DNA of 64,000 nucleotides from Alkalibacterium sp049389645 (GCF_049389645.1 NZ_CP186540.1:1798001-1862000); one strand, 5' to 3'. Counted from the stretch's first letter, positions 1 through 8,640 are shown. Made by a program: numbers and translations. Notes: a model not told the origin generated them from the sequence alone.

Positions 1-144
1 GTACTGTTTTCATAAATATCCTGACCTTTCTGATTTTCTGTGAATGCACTTATTGCAGTATATCATAATTATATTTCGACTATATTTAGCCACTTGTCCG
101 TTTGATATTTAGAGACTAAATCATATTTTTTAATGCTAGTCGTA

Positions 145-197
145 ATTTTAAAAAAATAGAGAAGATGACCCCGTAGCTTATCGGGATCATCTTCTAT
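145..197 (-). terminator. Rho-independent terminator of the lipoprotein gene
   Basis: Arms at about 160-173 and 182-195 pair with one mismatch around an 8-nt loop. Read on the minus strand the hairpin is followed by a T-rich run (complement of 145-158). It lies directly downstream of the small lipoprotein gene. Confidence 0.7.
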
Positions 198-239
198 GAA
201 CTGCATAGTATCCGTTCATGATTGCTGAAATTCTGACTA

Positions 240-416
240 TTAGTTATCCGTCAAAGTGAGGCTAATCGTCGTGTCCGTTTCTGTCAATGCTTCCTCGTTC
301 AGATTTTCTTCAACATCATTCTCTCCGTATGGACCGGGTCTTGGAGGCTCCCGCTCAGTATCACACGCCCCAAGTAAAAAGACGCATGCCATGACTATTC
401 CTAAAATCTTTTTCAT
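240..416 (-). CDS. small lipoprotein, unknown function
   Basis: This 58-residue protein has a basic N-terminus, a hydrophobic stretch and the lipobox LLGAC at about residues 14-18, so it is expected to be lipidated and held on the outer face of the membrane. The mature part is short, acidic and Pro/Glu/Thr rich, with no recognised domain. A longer reading from 437 is possible, but that ATG overlaps the AAGGAGG ribosome site. The ATG at 416 sits a proper distance behind that site and is preferred. The gene stands alone and ends at a good terminator. Function is unknown; an entericidin-like or cell-surface role would be guesswork. Confidence 0.65.
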   Translation of the reverse strand: MKKILGIVMACVFLLGACDTEREPPRPGPYGENDVEENLNEEALTETDTTISLTLTDN

Positions 417-659
417 TTTTTTATTTACCTCCTTCATATATTTCCAGAGTAGAAAGGGTGTATAGGCTGCAACGATAGATGATAGGAACCATTAGATAAG
501 AGATCATATTATAGTCTGATTTTCTCATATTTATAAAGGATTGTAAAAAGTAAGCAATTTATTCGCACAGGATTATTACGGAAGTGGGTGAATATCTAAG
601 TGAAGTTTTATCCTGATTACAAATGTAGTGAAATAAAAAGATATAAAGGAAGTTATTTT

Positions 660-767
660 ATGTTTACAAAAAAATATCAACATAAAATACTGTTGATTTG
701 ATCATCTATTCACGTATCACGAAGAAATATCAGCGGGTTGAAAAACACTAACTATGAACCACTCTGA
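660..767 (+). pseudogene. possible remnant of a small gene
   Basis: An AAAGGAAG ribosome site precedes an ATG at 660 that opens a 13-codon frame (starting MFTKKYQHK) ending in TGA at 699-701. The same frame then continues for about 21 codons to a second stop inside the hairpin at 757-802. A translation start and a terminator so close together suggest a small gene that has decayed or lost its middle. No family is recognised. The rest of 440-935 shows nothing convincing. Confidence 0.25.
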
Positions 768-802
768 ATTACTGGTGTTACAGTAATTCAGAGTGGTTTT
801 TA
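757..802 (+). terminator. strong terminator without an intact upstream gene
   Basis: Long perfect arms (AACCACTCTGAATTACTG and its complement) surround a short loop and are followed by a T-run. No intact + strand gene precedes it, so it marks the end of the remnant at 660 or of an unrecognised small RNA. Confidence 0.7.
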
Positions 803-935
803 GTTAAATACCAATCTACGCGACTGAGGACGCGTTTGAAATCGCTCAGCCATTGCACCTGACTATGATAAGATAGTTACAAACAAAACGTAAGAGATAA
901 CTCGTAAAATTTAAAAAAGAGCGTTAAAAAGGAAA

Positions 936-986
936 TGAAAACGTTTGCGCAAATGCGTTGACTTTAAAAAAATCTCAGTTTATAAT
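936..986 (+). promoter_or_regulatory. sigma-A promoter with cre-like site, for mgtC-like gene
   Basis: TTGACT at 958-963 and TATAAT at 981-986 are spaced by exactly 17 nt. Immediately upstream, 936-949 (TGAAAACGTTTGCG) matches the CcpA cre consensus except at the last base. This suggests catabolite control, and a 5' leader of about 140 nt before the MgtC-like gene. I could not match the leader to an M-box magnesium riboswitch. Confidence 0.6.
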
Positions 987-1136
987 ACATGTATCTAGAT
1001 GGAATCGGTTCCTAAATGGCTTAAACGAGGGGTTTTTTGACATTGAAAGGGGAGATGAAATAACTGACTATATAAATGTATATATTAGAAAAGATAAGTC
1101 GCCGAAAAGTGATCGCTTGGGATGAGGAGGGATTAC

Positions 1137-1818
1137 ATGGATTTCACATTTCGATTTAGCACAATTAAACATAATCACAATAACAGCTAGAATTATTCTG
1201 TCCATAATCGTTGGAGGAATCATCGGTATAGAAAGAGATATAAAACATCATGCTGCAGGTTTTAGAACATACATCTTGGTGTGTTTAGGATCGACGATGG
1301 TCATGATGACAAATCAGTTTATATCTGACATGTACAACACGGGTGATCCGGCTCGAATGGGTGCACAAGTGATAAGTGGCATTGGGTTTTTAGGTGCTGG
1401 AACAATCTTGGTAACTAGTAATAATCACGTCAAAGGATTGACAACAGCTGCAGGGCTCTGGTCAGCAGCGTGTATTGGATTAGCGATCGGCATTGGTTTC
1501 TATCAAGGAGCAATAATTGGTGCATTTTCACTCTTGGTCATCATAAGTTCATTTCAGAAAATAAAGAGACTATTGATCAATAAAAAAAATAGTGTCGACT
1601 TTTATATCCTGTTTGAAACGCTCGAAGACTTTCATGATTTTTTAACCTATTGTGCTATAAAAAAGTGGAAGATCATAGCTATTCAAGAAGAGTTTTCTCA
1701 GAAAGATAAATATGTTATGAATTTTGTATCCTTAAAATTCACTAATCGGGAGGAAGCGAATAACCTCTTGAAAAATTTTGAAAATATTAAAGGTTTTCTA
1801 TCTGTTGATAAACTTTAA
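1137..1818 (+). CDS. MgtC/SapB family membrane protein, 5' end out of frame
   Basis: The main frame, open from 1126 to 1818, gives about 225 residues of an MgtC/SapB family protein: a run of hydrophobic helices holding the family signature GxxxGxERD and, later, ISGIGFLGAG and KGLTTAAGLW, then a C-terminal ACT-like soluble part. MgtC proteins modulate Mg2+ adaptation or P-type ATPase activity at the membrane. The only ATG with a good site (GAGGAGG at 1124-1130) is at 1137 and lies in a different frame, reaching a stop after 17 codons. Removing one base near 1139-1144, for instance one T of TTT, would join this ATG to the family frame. Without that, translation must start at ATT (1132 or 1141) or at the internal 1276 start, which would lose the first helices. 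A one-base mutation or a sequence error is likely. Confidence 0.7.
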
Positions 1819-1888
1819 CAGAAAGTTATCATTACTTATTTCTAAAGTGTGTAAAATCAACTAAAAATATTATCAAAGGAGAATACCC

Positions 1889-2998
1889 ATGAATAAAAAA
1901 ACATTATTGACAATGACTTTTGCGACATCTCTCTTACTAGGAGCCTGTGCTTCTGGAGACGAGGCAGAGACGACTGATACCAATGAAACCACGGAAGAGA
2001 ATGGTACTGCTGAAGAAAATGGCGCGACTGAAGAAACGAGAGAGGTTTTAGTTTATTCAAACTCACTTGCCGGTGGCAGACAAGAGTGGATCGATGAGTT
2101 AGCTACTGAAGAGGGATTTGAGATGCAATTCGTCGAGGCAGGTGGTGGGGAAGTGTTGAACCGCTTACTGGCAGAAGCAAACTCACCCCAGGCAGACGTA
2201 GCCTTTGGTATGGATGAAGCCATGTTCTTTGAATTAGTAGATGAAGAATTACTGGTCGAGTTCGAACCTGAATGGGTCAGTGACATCCCTGATGATGCCA
2301 ATATTGGTGATCAGCTCTTCCATCCACTAGTTGAACAACGTATTTTCATGATGTACAATCCGGAATATGTGAGTGAAGAAGAAGCACCAGCTAACTGGCA
2401 GGATTTAAGTGACATGACTGAATTCGAAGGGAAATATCGTGTGCCTGCAGCTTTAGGAGGCGGGACGGACCAAAAAGCGATTCTAAGTATTCTCTTGCAG
2501 TACGTTGATGAAAACGGGGAAATGGGCATTGCGCAAGAAGGCTGGGATGAGGTTGAAGCTTATCTAGCAAATGGATACCAAACGCCAGAAAATGAAGAGC
2601 AGTTGCAAAACTTTGCTGAAGGAACGATTCCTCTCAGTTATCATTTCTTAGGCGGAATTCCTAATGCGGAAGAAGAATTTGGATTCACTGCGATGCCGAT
2701 TAATCCTGAACAAGGCGTCATCACCATGCGTGAACAAATCGGTGTCGTGAACAAAGGTGACGATCATGATTATACGGCTGCAGAAGAATTTGTTGAATGG
2801 TTCGGAAGTGCAGAAGTTCAAAGCGCCTTTATTGAAGAATGGGGTGGCCTTCCTGTAAACGAAGGGGCCTATGACAGTGCATCTGACCGCCTGATTGAAC
2901 TTGCAGAAGCAACTGACCCAATGGAAGTTGACTGGAACTTCGTACGTGAAAACTTGAACTCTTGGATCGAAAAAGTTGAATTGGAATTAATGCCATAA
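1889..2998 (+). CDS. ABC transporter substrate-binding lipoprotein (family 1 solute-binding, Fe3+/phosphonate type)
   Basis: This is a 369-residue lipoprotein with lipobox LLGAC (about residues 16-20), then an unusually acidic Thr/Glu linker to about residue 50, and a bilobed solute-binding domain of the AfuA/PotD/PhnS type. It begins with the typical first strand VLVYSNS and contains 'NRLLAEANSPQADVAFGMD', where such proteins hold the hinge and ligand loop. It should bind a small polar or anionic ligand outside the cell and deliver it to the importer encoded next. It is first in an operon with ATPase, permease, a GDPD phosphodiesterase and a DUF218 protein. A hairpin after it probably raises its expression relative to the rest. 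The ligand is not evident from sequence; the phosphodiesterase neighbour hints at an organophosphate. Confidence 0.8.
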   Translation: MNKKTLLTMTFATSLLLGACASGDEAETTDTNETTEENGTAEENGATEETREVLVYSNSLAGGRQEWIDELATEEGFEMQFVEAGGGEVLNRLLAEANSPQADVAFGMDEAMFFELVDEELLVEFEPEWVSDIPDDANIGDQLFHPLVEQRIFMMYNPEYVSEEEAPANWQDLSDMTEFEGKYRVPAALGGGTDQKAILSILLQYVDENGEMGIAQEGWDEVEAYLANGYQTPENEEQLQNFAEGTIPLSYHFLGGIPNAEEEFGFTAMPINPEQGVITMREQIGVVNKGDDHDYTAAEEFVEWFGSAEVQSAFIEEWGGLPVNEGAYDSASDRLIELAEATDPMEVDWNFVRENLNSWIEKVELELMP

Positions 2999-3017
2999 AA
3001 TTAAACATAAAAGAAAT

Positions 3018-3054
3018 CATAAAAAGCGGAATAGATATTATTTCGCTTTTTATG
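3018..3054 (+). terminator. intercistronic attenuator hairpin
   Basis: CATAAAAAGCG at 3018-3028 pairs with CGCTTTTTATG at 3044-3054, and the stem continues inward with one wobble. It lies between the binding-protein and ATPase genes and probably gives partial termination or 3'-end protection, so more binding protein than transporter is made. Confidence 0.5.
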
Positions 3055-3083
3055 AATTTATAAAGCATGCGAGGAGACATAGT

Positions 3084-4106
3084 ATGATAGAAATCAAAAA
3101 TTTACAGGTGAAATATGATGATTTTATTGCCATCGATAACGTGAATCTGGAAATAAAAGAAGGCGAGTTTTTCACACTTCTAGGACCTTCAGGTTGTGGA
3201 AAAACAACAACCTTACGTGCTATTGCGGGGTTCATCAAACCAAGCGAAGGGACCATCGATGTAAAGGGGAAAAATATAATCAATACTCCGATCGAGAAAC
3301 GAGGATTAGGTATGATCTTTCAATCATATGCTTTGTTTCCAACGATGAGTGTTTTTAATAATATCGCCTATGGGTTGAAGATTGAAAAAAAATCAAAAGC
3401 TCAGATCGAACAACGCGTTTATGAGCTAGCCAAATTAGTCGAGCTCAATGAAGAACAACTGGTTAAAAACGTTTCGGACTTGTCCGGTGGACAACAGCAG
3501 AGGGTAGCTATTGCAAGAGCCTTGGCTAAAAGACCGAATATCGTCTTATTTGATGAACCATTATCAAATTTAGATGCCAAGTTAAGAAAACAACTGAGAC
3601 AAGAATTGAAACGAATCCAGCGTGAAACGGGAATGACCGCTATTTATGTCACGCATGATCAGGATGAAGCTTTAGAAATATCCGATCATATTGCTGTATT
3701 TAATAATGGGAAAATAGAACAAATCGGTACACCTAGAGAAATTTACGATCGCTCAGCGAGTGAATTTGTCTGTAAGTTTATCGGGGATGCTAATTATCTT
3801 GATGCTACATTCATTGAATACATCAATGCGCACAGCGAAGGAAGTCCGTTTGATCCGAGTGCAAAACATTATATCCGTGAAGAAAAAATCAAGTCATGGG
3901 TTCCAGCTAATAACACGGACGTTAGGGTCAAAGCCAAAATCATAGAACAAATATTTTACGGGACGTTTTCAACATTTATTTGTGAAGCTTTAGGTACGAC
4001 ACTGAGAATAATTGTAAAAGAAGACGGAAATGCGACACTTAATTCGGATACTGAACTGACGATGTATATCGACCCCAATGATATTCTGGAGTATGGAGGT
4101 GATTAA
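3084..4106 (+). CDS. ABC transporter ATP-binding protein (FbpC/PotA-like)
   Basis: The 340-residue ATPase carries Walker A (GPSGCGKTT, about 34-42), Q-loop (FQSYALFP), ABC signature LSGGQQQR, Walker B ending in LFDEP, and the switch His in THDQDEA. A C-terminal TOBE-like region (about 270-335) marks the importer subfamily of FbpC, PotA and PhnT. It powers uptake by the two-domain permease encoded 2 nt downstream. The start at 3084 follows GAGGAG. No key residue is missing. Confidence 0.88.
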   Translation: MIEIKNLQVKYDDFIAIDNVNLEIKEGEFFTLLGPSGCGKTTTLRAIAGFIKPSEGTIDVKGKNIINTPIEKRGLGMIFQSYALFPTMSVFNNIAYGLKIEKKSKAQIEQRVYELAKLVELNEEQLVKNVSDLSGGQQQRVAIARALAKRPNIVLFDEPLSNLDAKLRKQLRQELKRIQRETGMTAIYVTHDQDEALEISDHIAVFNNGKIEQIGTPREIYDRSASEFVCKFIGDANYLDATFIEYINAHSEGSPFDPSAKHYIREEKIKSWVPANNTDVRVKAKIIEQIFYGTFSTFICEALGTTLRIIVKEDGNATLNSDTELTMYIDPNDILEYGGD

Positions 4107-4108
4107 AG

Positions 4109-5935
4109 ATGAACAGCAGTAAATTTGCTAAACTGAAAGAAGCCGATCTCCTGGTTAAATTGCCATTTTATTCATTTGTTCTTTTTGTAGGATGGTTTAT
4201 ATTTGCGTTACTTATTTGGCCGAACGTCAATGTGCTGATCGATATTTTCTGGGTAGACGGGGAACTGAGCTTGTCGGCATTTAGCCGTTTATCGAGGTCT
4301 AATAGAGCGATTCGTGCCATCCTTAATTCGTTCATGCTGGCTATATTGTTAACGATCTCAGTAAATATTGTCGGAACGTTTATCGTGCTGGTCACCGAAT
4401 ATTTTGACGTCAAAGGGGCTAAAATCCTGCGAATGGGCTTTCTGTCTACACTCGTATTCAGTGGCATGGTGTTAAATAATGGCTACTTGTATGTTTATGG
4501 TCAAAACGGTATTTTAACCAATGCATTGACTAGAATCCTTCCTAATTTGGATCCGGGCTGGTTTACAGGGTTTCCGGCGGTCTTGTTTGTTATGACTTTT
4601 GCGTGCACGACGAACCATATGCTTTTCTTCAGGAACGGCGTGAAGGGACTGGATAATAATACCATTGAAGCAGCGAAAAACTTGGGGAGCAGCCAGTGGC
4701 AGGTATTGAAAGATGTCGTATTTCCAACGTTGTTTCCTATTATCATTACACTCGTCATCATGTCATTCCAGTTGGGATTAGGCGCGATGGCCGCACCGAT
4801 CATGGTTGGCGGAAGTTTTGAAACCATTTCTCCTTTGATACTTAGTTTTACTCAGCGTCCGTCATCGAGAGACGTGGCGGCTTTATTATCCATTATTTTG
4901 GGTATCGCGCAAATCATCTTGTTAGTGGTGATGACACGCAATGAAAAAAAAGGGAATTACATGTCTATTTCCAAGACGAAAACGCGCGTGACTAAACAAA
5001 AAATCGAAAATCCAGTCATGAATATCATCGTGCACATTCTCTCTTACGCTTTGTTTTTGATTTACACCGCACCGTTGATATTGGTCATCCTGTTCTCATT
5101 CATGAATCTGCAGGGGATTTCTCAGTCCGTCTTGTCCTTTGAGTACTTTACACTGTCCAATTATACAGACATACTGACTAACAACAATAACTACGGACCT
5201 TTACTGACTAGTATGGTATATTCTGGCGGAGCAGCTGTTTTAGCTGTACTGTTTATGATTATGATTGCACGTATCGTAATGAATAATAAAAACAATAAAC
5301 TGGCTGAATGGACGGAATACTTGTTTTACATTCCATGGTTGCTGCCTGGTTTGATGCTTGCGTTAGGCTTGATCATTTCCTATGATTCTCCTTCGTTATT
5401 ATTGTTTGGTAACAGCGTAATTGGAAGTGTATGGATCTTGCCGTTGGTTTATTTGATTATGATGCTGCCGTCCACTTTAAGGTATATTAAAGGTGCATAT
5501 TATTCTTTCGATAATAATCTGGAAGATGCTTCACGTATTCTCGGATCTTCACCGACCAGGACCTTTTTAAGAATTATACTTCCGGCGTTACTACCGACAG
5601 CCTTGGCTTTAGTTGCCCTTAACTTCAACAACTTCCTGGCTGATTATGATTTATCAGCCTTTTTATATCATCCGGCCTATCCAACGATAGGGATCACGAT
5701 TCGCAGAAATGCGGATGCCGCGAACAATGTCAATGCGGCTGCCGTCAACCTGGTGTACTCAGTGATCATCATGGCGGTCAGTTCCATCATGTTCTATATT
5801 GTATATGGGAAAGGCTCTAAAATGGGTGAACGTAAAAGCGGGATCAAGAAGTTGAAAAGAAGAATCAAAGCACCGGTCATTGTAACCGGTTTGGGTGATA
5901 CAGGCGTAGACGACCCCGTAACTGGAGGCCAGTAA
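4109..5935 (+). CDS. ABC transporter permease, two fused transmembrane domains (FbpB/PhnV-like)
   Basis: This 608-residue membrane protein contains two inner-membrane permease domains in one chain, as in FbpB and ThiP families. Each half carries an EAA loop for docking to the ATPase: EAAKNLGSSQWQ near residue 190 and EDASRILGSSPTR near 472. About twelve membrane segments are visible. It starts after a strong GGAGGTGAT site and overlaps the next gene by one base (TAATG), so it belongs to the importer operon. Because both permease domains are in one gene, the system needs only binding protein, one ATPase and this protein. The substrate is not defined by the sequence. Confidence 0.85.
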   Translation: MNSSKFAKLKEADLLVKLPFYSFVLFVGWFIFALLIWPNVNVLIDIFWVDGELSLSAFSRLSRSNRAIRAILNSFMLAILLTISVNIVGTFIVLVTEYFDVKGAKILRMGFLSTLVFSGMVLNNGYLYVYGQNGILTNALTRILPNLDPGWFTGFPAVLFVMTFACTTNHMLFFRNGVKGLDNNTIEAAKNLGSSQWQVLKDVVFPTLFPIIITLVIMSFQLGLGAMAAPIMVGGSFETISPLILSFTQRPSSRDVAALLSIILGIAQIILLVVMTRNEKKGNYMSISKTKTRVTKQKIENPVMNIIVHILSYALFLIYTAPLILVILFSFMNLQGISQSVLSFEYFTLSNYTDILTNNNNYGPLLTSMVYSGGAAVLAVLFMIMIARIVMNNKNNKLAEWTEYLFYIPWLLPGLMLALGLIISYDSPSLLLFGNSVIGSVWILPLVYLIMMLPSTLRYIKGAYYSFDNNLEDASRILGSSPTRTFLRIILPALLPTALALVALNFNNFLADYDLSAFLYHPAYPTIGITIRRNADAANNVNAAAVNLVYSVIIMAVSSIMFYIVYGKGSKMGERKSGIKKLKRRIKAPVIVTGLGDTGVDDPVTGGQ

Positions 5936-6762
5936 TGAGTTTAAATAAATTTTCAAAACGATTAAATAATAATCTGTTTTTGATCATGTCTCACAGAGGG
6001 TTCTGGGGAGGAAATATCATTGAAAATTCCATGGAAGCTTCCCAGCTAGCCTATAAAGCAGGAGCGGATATTGTCGAAGTGGATGTCTGCAAAACATCTG
6101 ACGATAAATACTATCTCTTCCATGATGGCAATGAACCTAAATTGCTTAATAGACAGGAAAATTTTAAAAAGTTATCTTCTAATGAAGTGGAAAACAGTAA
6201 GGTTTATAATTCGATCGGCACCGTTTCCGGGAAGAAAATAAACACTCTTTCCGAATTTCTGCAGTGGCTCCCAGAAAACAGATTAGTAAATATAGACCGG
6301 TCTTGGGACTATTGGGACGATCCTGATTTTTTTTCGATCATTAAAGAATCGGGAAAAGAATCGCAACTCTTTTTCAAATCGCCTGTCGCAAAACAACACT
6401 TAGATGCCTTTCTGAAAAATGGGGGAGGTCTATACTATGTCCCGATACTGAAAAATAGGGCAGAATTTGAACAAGTAAGATCATACGAAAGGATCCGTAT
6501 GATCGGCGTAGAATTAATCGTCACGGATTTAAAGTCTGAACTGCTCGATTCTGGGTGGTTGAAACTGATCAAATATATGGGCTTGTTTACAGTAGCTAAT
6601 TCTGAGAACTTAGGCCCTGATTTCAATTTGTTTGGTGGCATTACGGATGATTCTGTCTTATTCGAGGAAACAACATGGGACGCATTTACTAAAAGAGGTA
6701 TTGACATCATTCAGACCGATTGGCCTAACTTTGTAAGGGACTATCGTGAGAGTTTGAAATAG
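5935..6762 (+). CDS. glycerophosphodiester phosphodiesterase family protein
   Basis: The 275-residue protein has the GDPD TIM-barrel signatures: HRG near the N-terminus, then EN in 'IIENSMEA', EVDV, FHDG, and the final strand TDWP. There is no signal peptide, so it is predicted to be cytoplasmic and to hydrolyse glycerophosphodiesters to glycerol 3-phosphate and an alcohol, as UgpQ does in E. coli. It overlaps the permease stop by one base, tying it to the ABC importer. This is the main clue that the importer may take up glycerophosphodiesters or similar organophosphates. The family also contains enzymes with other substrates. Confidence 0.8.
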   Translation: MSLNKFSKRLNNNLFLIMSHRGFWGGNIIENSMEASQLAYKAGADIVEVDVCKTSDDKYYLFHDGNEPKLLNRQENFKKLSSNEVENSKVYNSIGTVSGKKINTLSEFLQWLPENRLVNIDRSWDYWDDPDFFSIIKESGKESQLFFKSPVAKQHLDAFLKNGGGLYYVPILKNRAEFEQVRSYERIRMIGVELIVTDLKSELLDSGWLKLIKYMGLFTVANSENLGPDFNLFGGITDDSVLFEETTWDAFTKRGIDIIQTDWPNFVRDYRESLK

Positions 6763-6780
6763 AAAGGCGGTCTTATTAGA

Positions 6781-7806
6781 TTGAACATAAATGATATAAG
6801 TAATTACACAGGAGCAGTGGACCCGACTAGTCTGATCCCTCATATAGGGACAGGTTATAAAGAGAACGATATTCTCAGAGAAATTGTCGGACTGCTGGAA
6901 AAGTGGCAATACAAGAGTGCCTTGATCAAATTGGACGGTCTTATTAATGATGGAACTGAACCTGTAGATGCACTGCTTTTGAAAGGTGAATTACTGGCGC
7001 ATTTTGATTTGAATCAAGATGCAGCCGAAGCGTTCAAGCAGGTGCTTATGATAGAGAAGGATAATATCTTTGCAGAAATGATGCTGCTTATCCAACTGTC
7101 CATTCTGAATTCTGAACGGGAAGTAGACCATTATGCGATGCGTCTAAAAGAGCACTCATTTGACTTATATACGGCTTACGAGCAGGTCATTCAGCTTATA
7201 GAAGAGCATAAGGACCAGTTTAAATTTCCTGGAAACATTGATCCGATAGAAGTGATCTGTGTGTACGGATACATCTTAAATGAGGATGGCTCGATACCGG
7301 AAGTTTTAGAGAAACGTTTATTGAAAGTGAATGAATTAGCTGAACAACATCCGTCAGCAATGATCCTGCTGAGTGGTGGAGCAGTAAAGAATAAATACAA
7401 TGAAGCAGTCGAGATGAAGAAAGTTCTGATAAAGTGGGGAGTAAACGAACAACGACTCGTTTCTTTAGAGCGTGCCAAAGATACGGTAGGTAATGTGATC
7501 GAATTTATGGATTATATCCAACCGAGAAGCTTCAAACATGTTTGTGTCGTTACGTCCAAAGCGCACCTCCCAAGAGCCTGGATGACGTTAGCTATCGCTT
7601 TGGGAAAAATCAATTATCAAACACACTTATCTGGCGCGTCACCCGAAGAAGAAATTGATAAGCAAACAATGGAAATGGAATATAAGCTTAATTATCAAAC
7701 TCTTTTCAGAATCGCCGGTCTTTTTGAAAAAAAAGATATTACCGAGCATATACGGAAACGAACAAACTTATCGCGAGTGGATGCAATAAAACAAGCCAGA
7801 ACATAG
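6781..7806 (+). CDS. TPR-like plus DUF218 (YdcF/ElyC/SanA family) protein
   Basis: The 341-residue protein starts at TTG after an AAAGGCGG site. Residues about 30-150 look helical and TPR-like (repeated A-L-L-K-G-E and AAEAFKQ patterns). Residues about 158-310 match the DUF218 fold: GYIL, then LLSGG, ERAKDTVGN and VTSKAHLPRA. DUF218 proteins are linked to envelope metabolism, but their reactions are mostly unknown. Unlike SanA or ElyC it has no membrane anchor, so it should be cytoplasmic. It is the last gene of the importer-GDPD operon; its 3' end forms one arm of the terminator. Confidence 0.7.
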   Translation: MNINDISNYTGAVDPTSLIPHIGTGYKENDILREIVGLLEKWQYKSALIKLDGLINDGTEPVDALLLKGELLAHFDLNQDAAEAFKQVLMIEKDNIFAEMMLLIQLSILNSEREVDHYAMRLKEHSFDLYTAYEQVIQLIEEHKDQFKFPGNIDPIEVICVYGYILNEDGSIPEVLEKRLLKVNELAEQHPSAMILLSGGAVKNKYNEAVEMKKVLIKWGVNEQRLVSLERAKDTVGNVIEFMDYIQPRSFKHVCVVTSKAHLPRAWMTLAIALGKINYQTHLSGASPEEEIDKQTMEMEYKLNYQTLFRIAGLFEKKDITEHIRKRTNLSRVDAIKQART

Positions 7807-7836
7807 ACTAAACTATGGCCTGGCTTGTTTTATTGT
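7786..7836 (+). terminator. terminator of the ABC importer operon
   Basis: ATAAAACAAGCCAG at 7786-7799 pairs with CTGGCTTGTTTTAT at 7820-7833. The left arm overlaps the last codons of the DUF218 gene. The arm is T-rich, giving a termination tract. Confidence 0.7.
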
Positions 7837-7920
7837 AGAGATGAGTGGTATGGCTCGGAGTGGATAAGTCGTGAACTGATTTAAGTATAATATAATAAGA
7901 TATACAGATTTAAAAAAATG

Positions 7921-7962
7921 ACGACCAAGTGTAAAGATGTCTTTACACTTGGTCGTTTTTTT
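7921..7962 (+). terminator. perfect hairpin with T-run, contains operator-like core
   Basis: ACGACCAAGTGTAAAG and its complement form a 16-bp stem with a 4-nt loop, followed by TTTTTT. Its centre, GTAAAGATGTCTTTAC (7931-7946), is nearly the same as the palindrome at 7975-7990. The element may therefore be both a terminator and a second regulator-binding site. Confidence 0.6.
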
Positions 7963-7974
7963 GATATTCTTTAT

Positions 7975-7990
7975 GTAAAGATATCTTTAC
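7975..7990 (+). promoter_or_regulatory. perfect 16-bp palindrome, probable operator of the HTH gene
   Basis: GTAAAGATATCTTTAC is its own reverse complement. It lies 21 bp upstream of the HTH gene start, where an autoregulatory operator is expected. A TTGATA (7961-7966) just upstream could be the -35 element. The related core at 7931-7946 gives a possible second site 44 bp away, about four helical turns. Confidence 0.55.
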
Positions 7991-8011
7991 TTTTGTCTGG
8001 AGGAAAAATCC

Positions 8012-8221
8012 ATGAAAGTGATCAACCACATTCGAGAAATTCGCCAAAAAAGAGGGATAACTCAAGTGAAAATGGCTGAAGATCTACAAGTTACACGTCA
8101 AACTATTAATGCCATAGAAAAAAATAAGTATAATCCTAGTCTTGAGTTGGCTTTAAAATTAATAGCATACTTTGATGTCCCAATTAATGAACTATTTATT
8201 TTAGAGGAGGATGACAGATGA
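8012..8221 (+). CDS. HTH transcriptional regulator, Xre family (YozG-like)
   Basis: This 69-residue protein is almost entirely a Cro/C1-type helix-turn-helix: RQKRGITQVKMAEDL, then the recognition helix VTRQTINAIEKNKYNPSL, with no effector domain. It follows an AGGAGG-type site (TCTGGAGGAAAA). It overlaps the following membrane-protein gene by 4 nt (ATGA), a pairing common in Firmicutes where the membrane protein may antagonise the small regulator. Palindromes upstream suggest autoregulation. Confidence 0.85.
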   Translation: MKVINHIREIRQKRGITQVKMAEDLQVTRQTINAIEKNKYNPSLELALKLIAYFDVPINELFILEEDDR

Positions 8222-8640
8222 TTGAGAAAGAAAGAAAACGAAGGGAAAAGATTTTAGCGAAGTGGGTTCCTTTTTATATAATCACGTGTACTTTTATAGG
8301 TGCTGTTCTTGGTTCACTTCTTATTTATTTTATTCAAGATGAATTTCCCTATGAAGTTCTCATAGCGGGTGTTGTAGTGACTATAATATTAACATTATTT
8401 GAAGTGATTAAACACAAACGGAAAAGAGGCGATTTGCCTGAGTATGATGAGCGCCTATTGCGAAATGTTTTTCGATTTTTCGCATACACATCACATATCT
8501 CTTTGGCAGTCTTATTTGTTTCTTTAGGAATTTTTACACTTTTAGGAATTGAATCGATTTCAATTTTGTATCTGTGGATAGGATTCTTTTCGTATATTTG
8601 GATTGTTGGAATAGGGACTATTATTATCAAAAGAAGATAG
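8218..8640 (+). CDS. four-helix membrane protein partnered with HTH regulator (DUF2178-like)
   Basis: The 140-residue protein has four predicted membrane helices (about 17-38, 45-62, 84-106, 114-135) and a charged loop KHKRKRGDLPEYDER between helices 2 and 3. It resembles small DUF2178-like proteins encoded beside YozG-type regulators; I assign that family only tentatively. Translational coupling with the regulator (4-nt overlap) implies a joint function, perhaps membrane sequestration or signal sensing. No enzyme motif is visible. Confidence 0.65.
   Translation: MIEKERKRREKILAKWVPFYIITCTFIGAVLGSLLIYFIQDEFPYEVLIAGVVVTIILTLFEVIKHKRKRGDLPEYDERLLRNVFRFFAYTSHISLAVLFVSLGIFTLLGIESISILYLWIGFFSYIWIVGIGTIIIKRR

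Noticed and set aside
256..465. Plus-strand reading opposite the small lipoprotein gene
   Set aside because: The minus-strand frame has a lipobox, ribosome site and terminator; the opposite frame has none of these.
1000..1136. M-box magnesium riboswitch in the leader of the MgtC-like gene
   Set aside because: The leader is only about 140 nt and I could not find the conserved M-box blocks.
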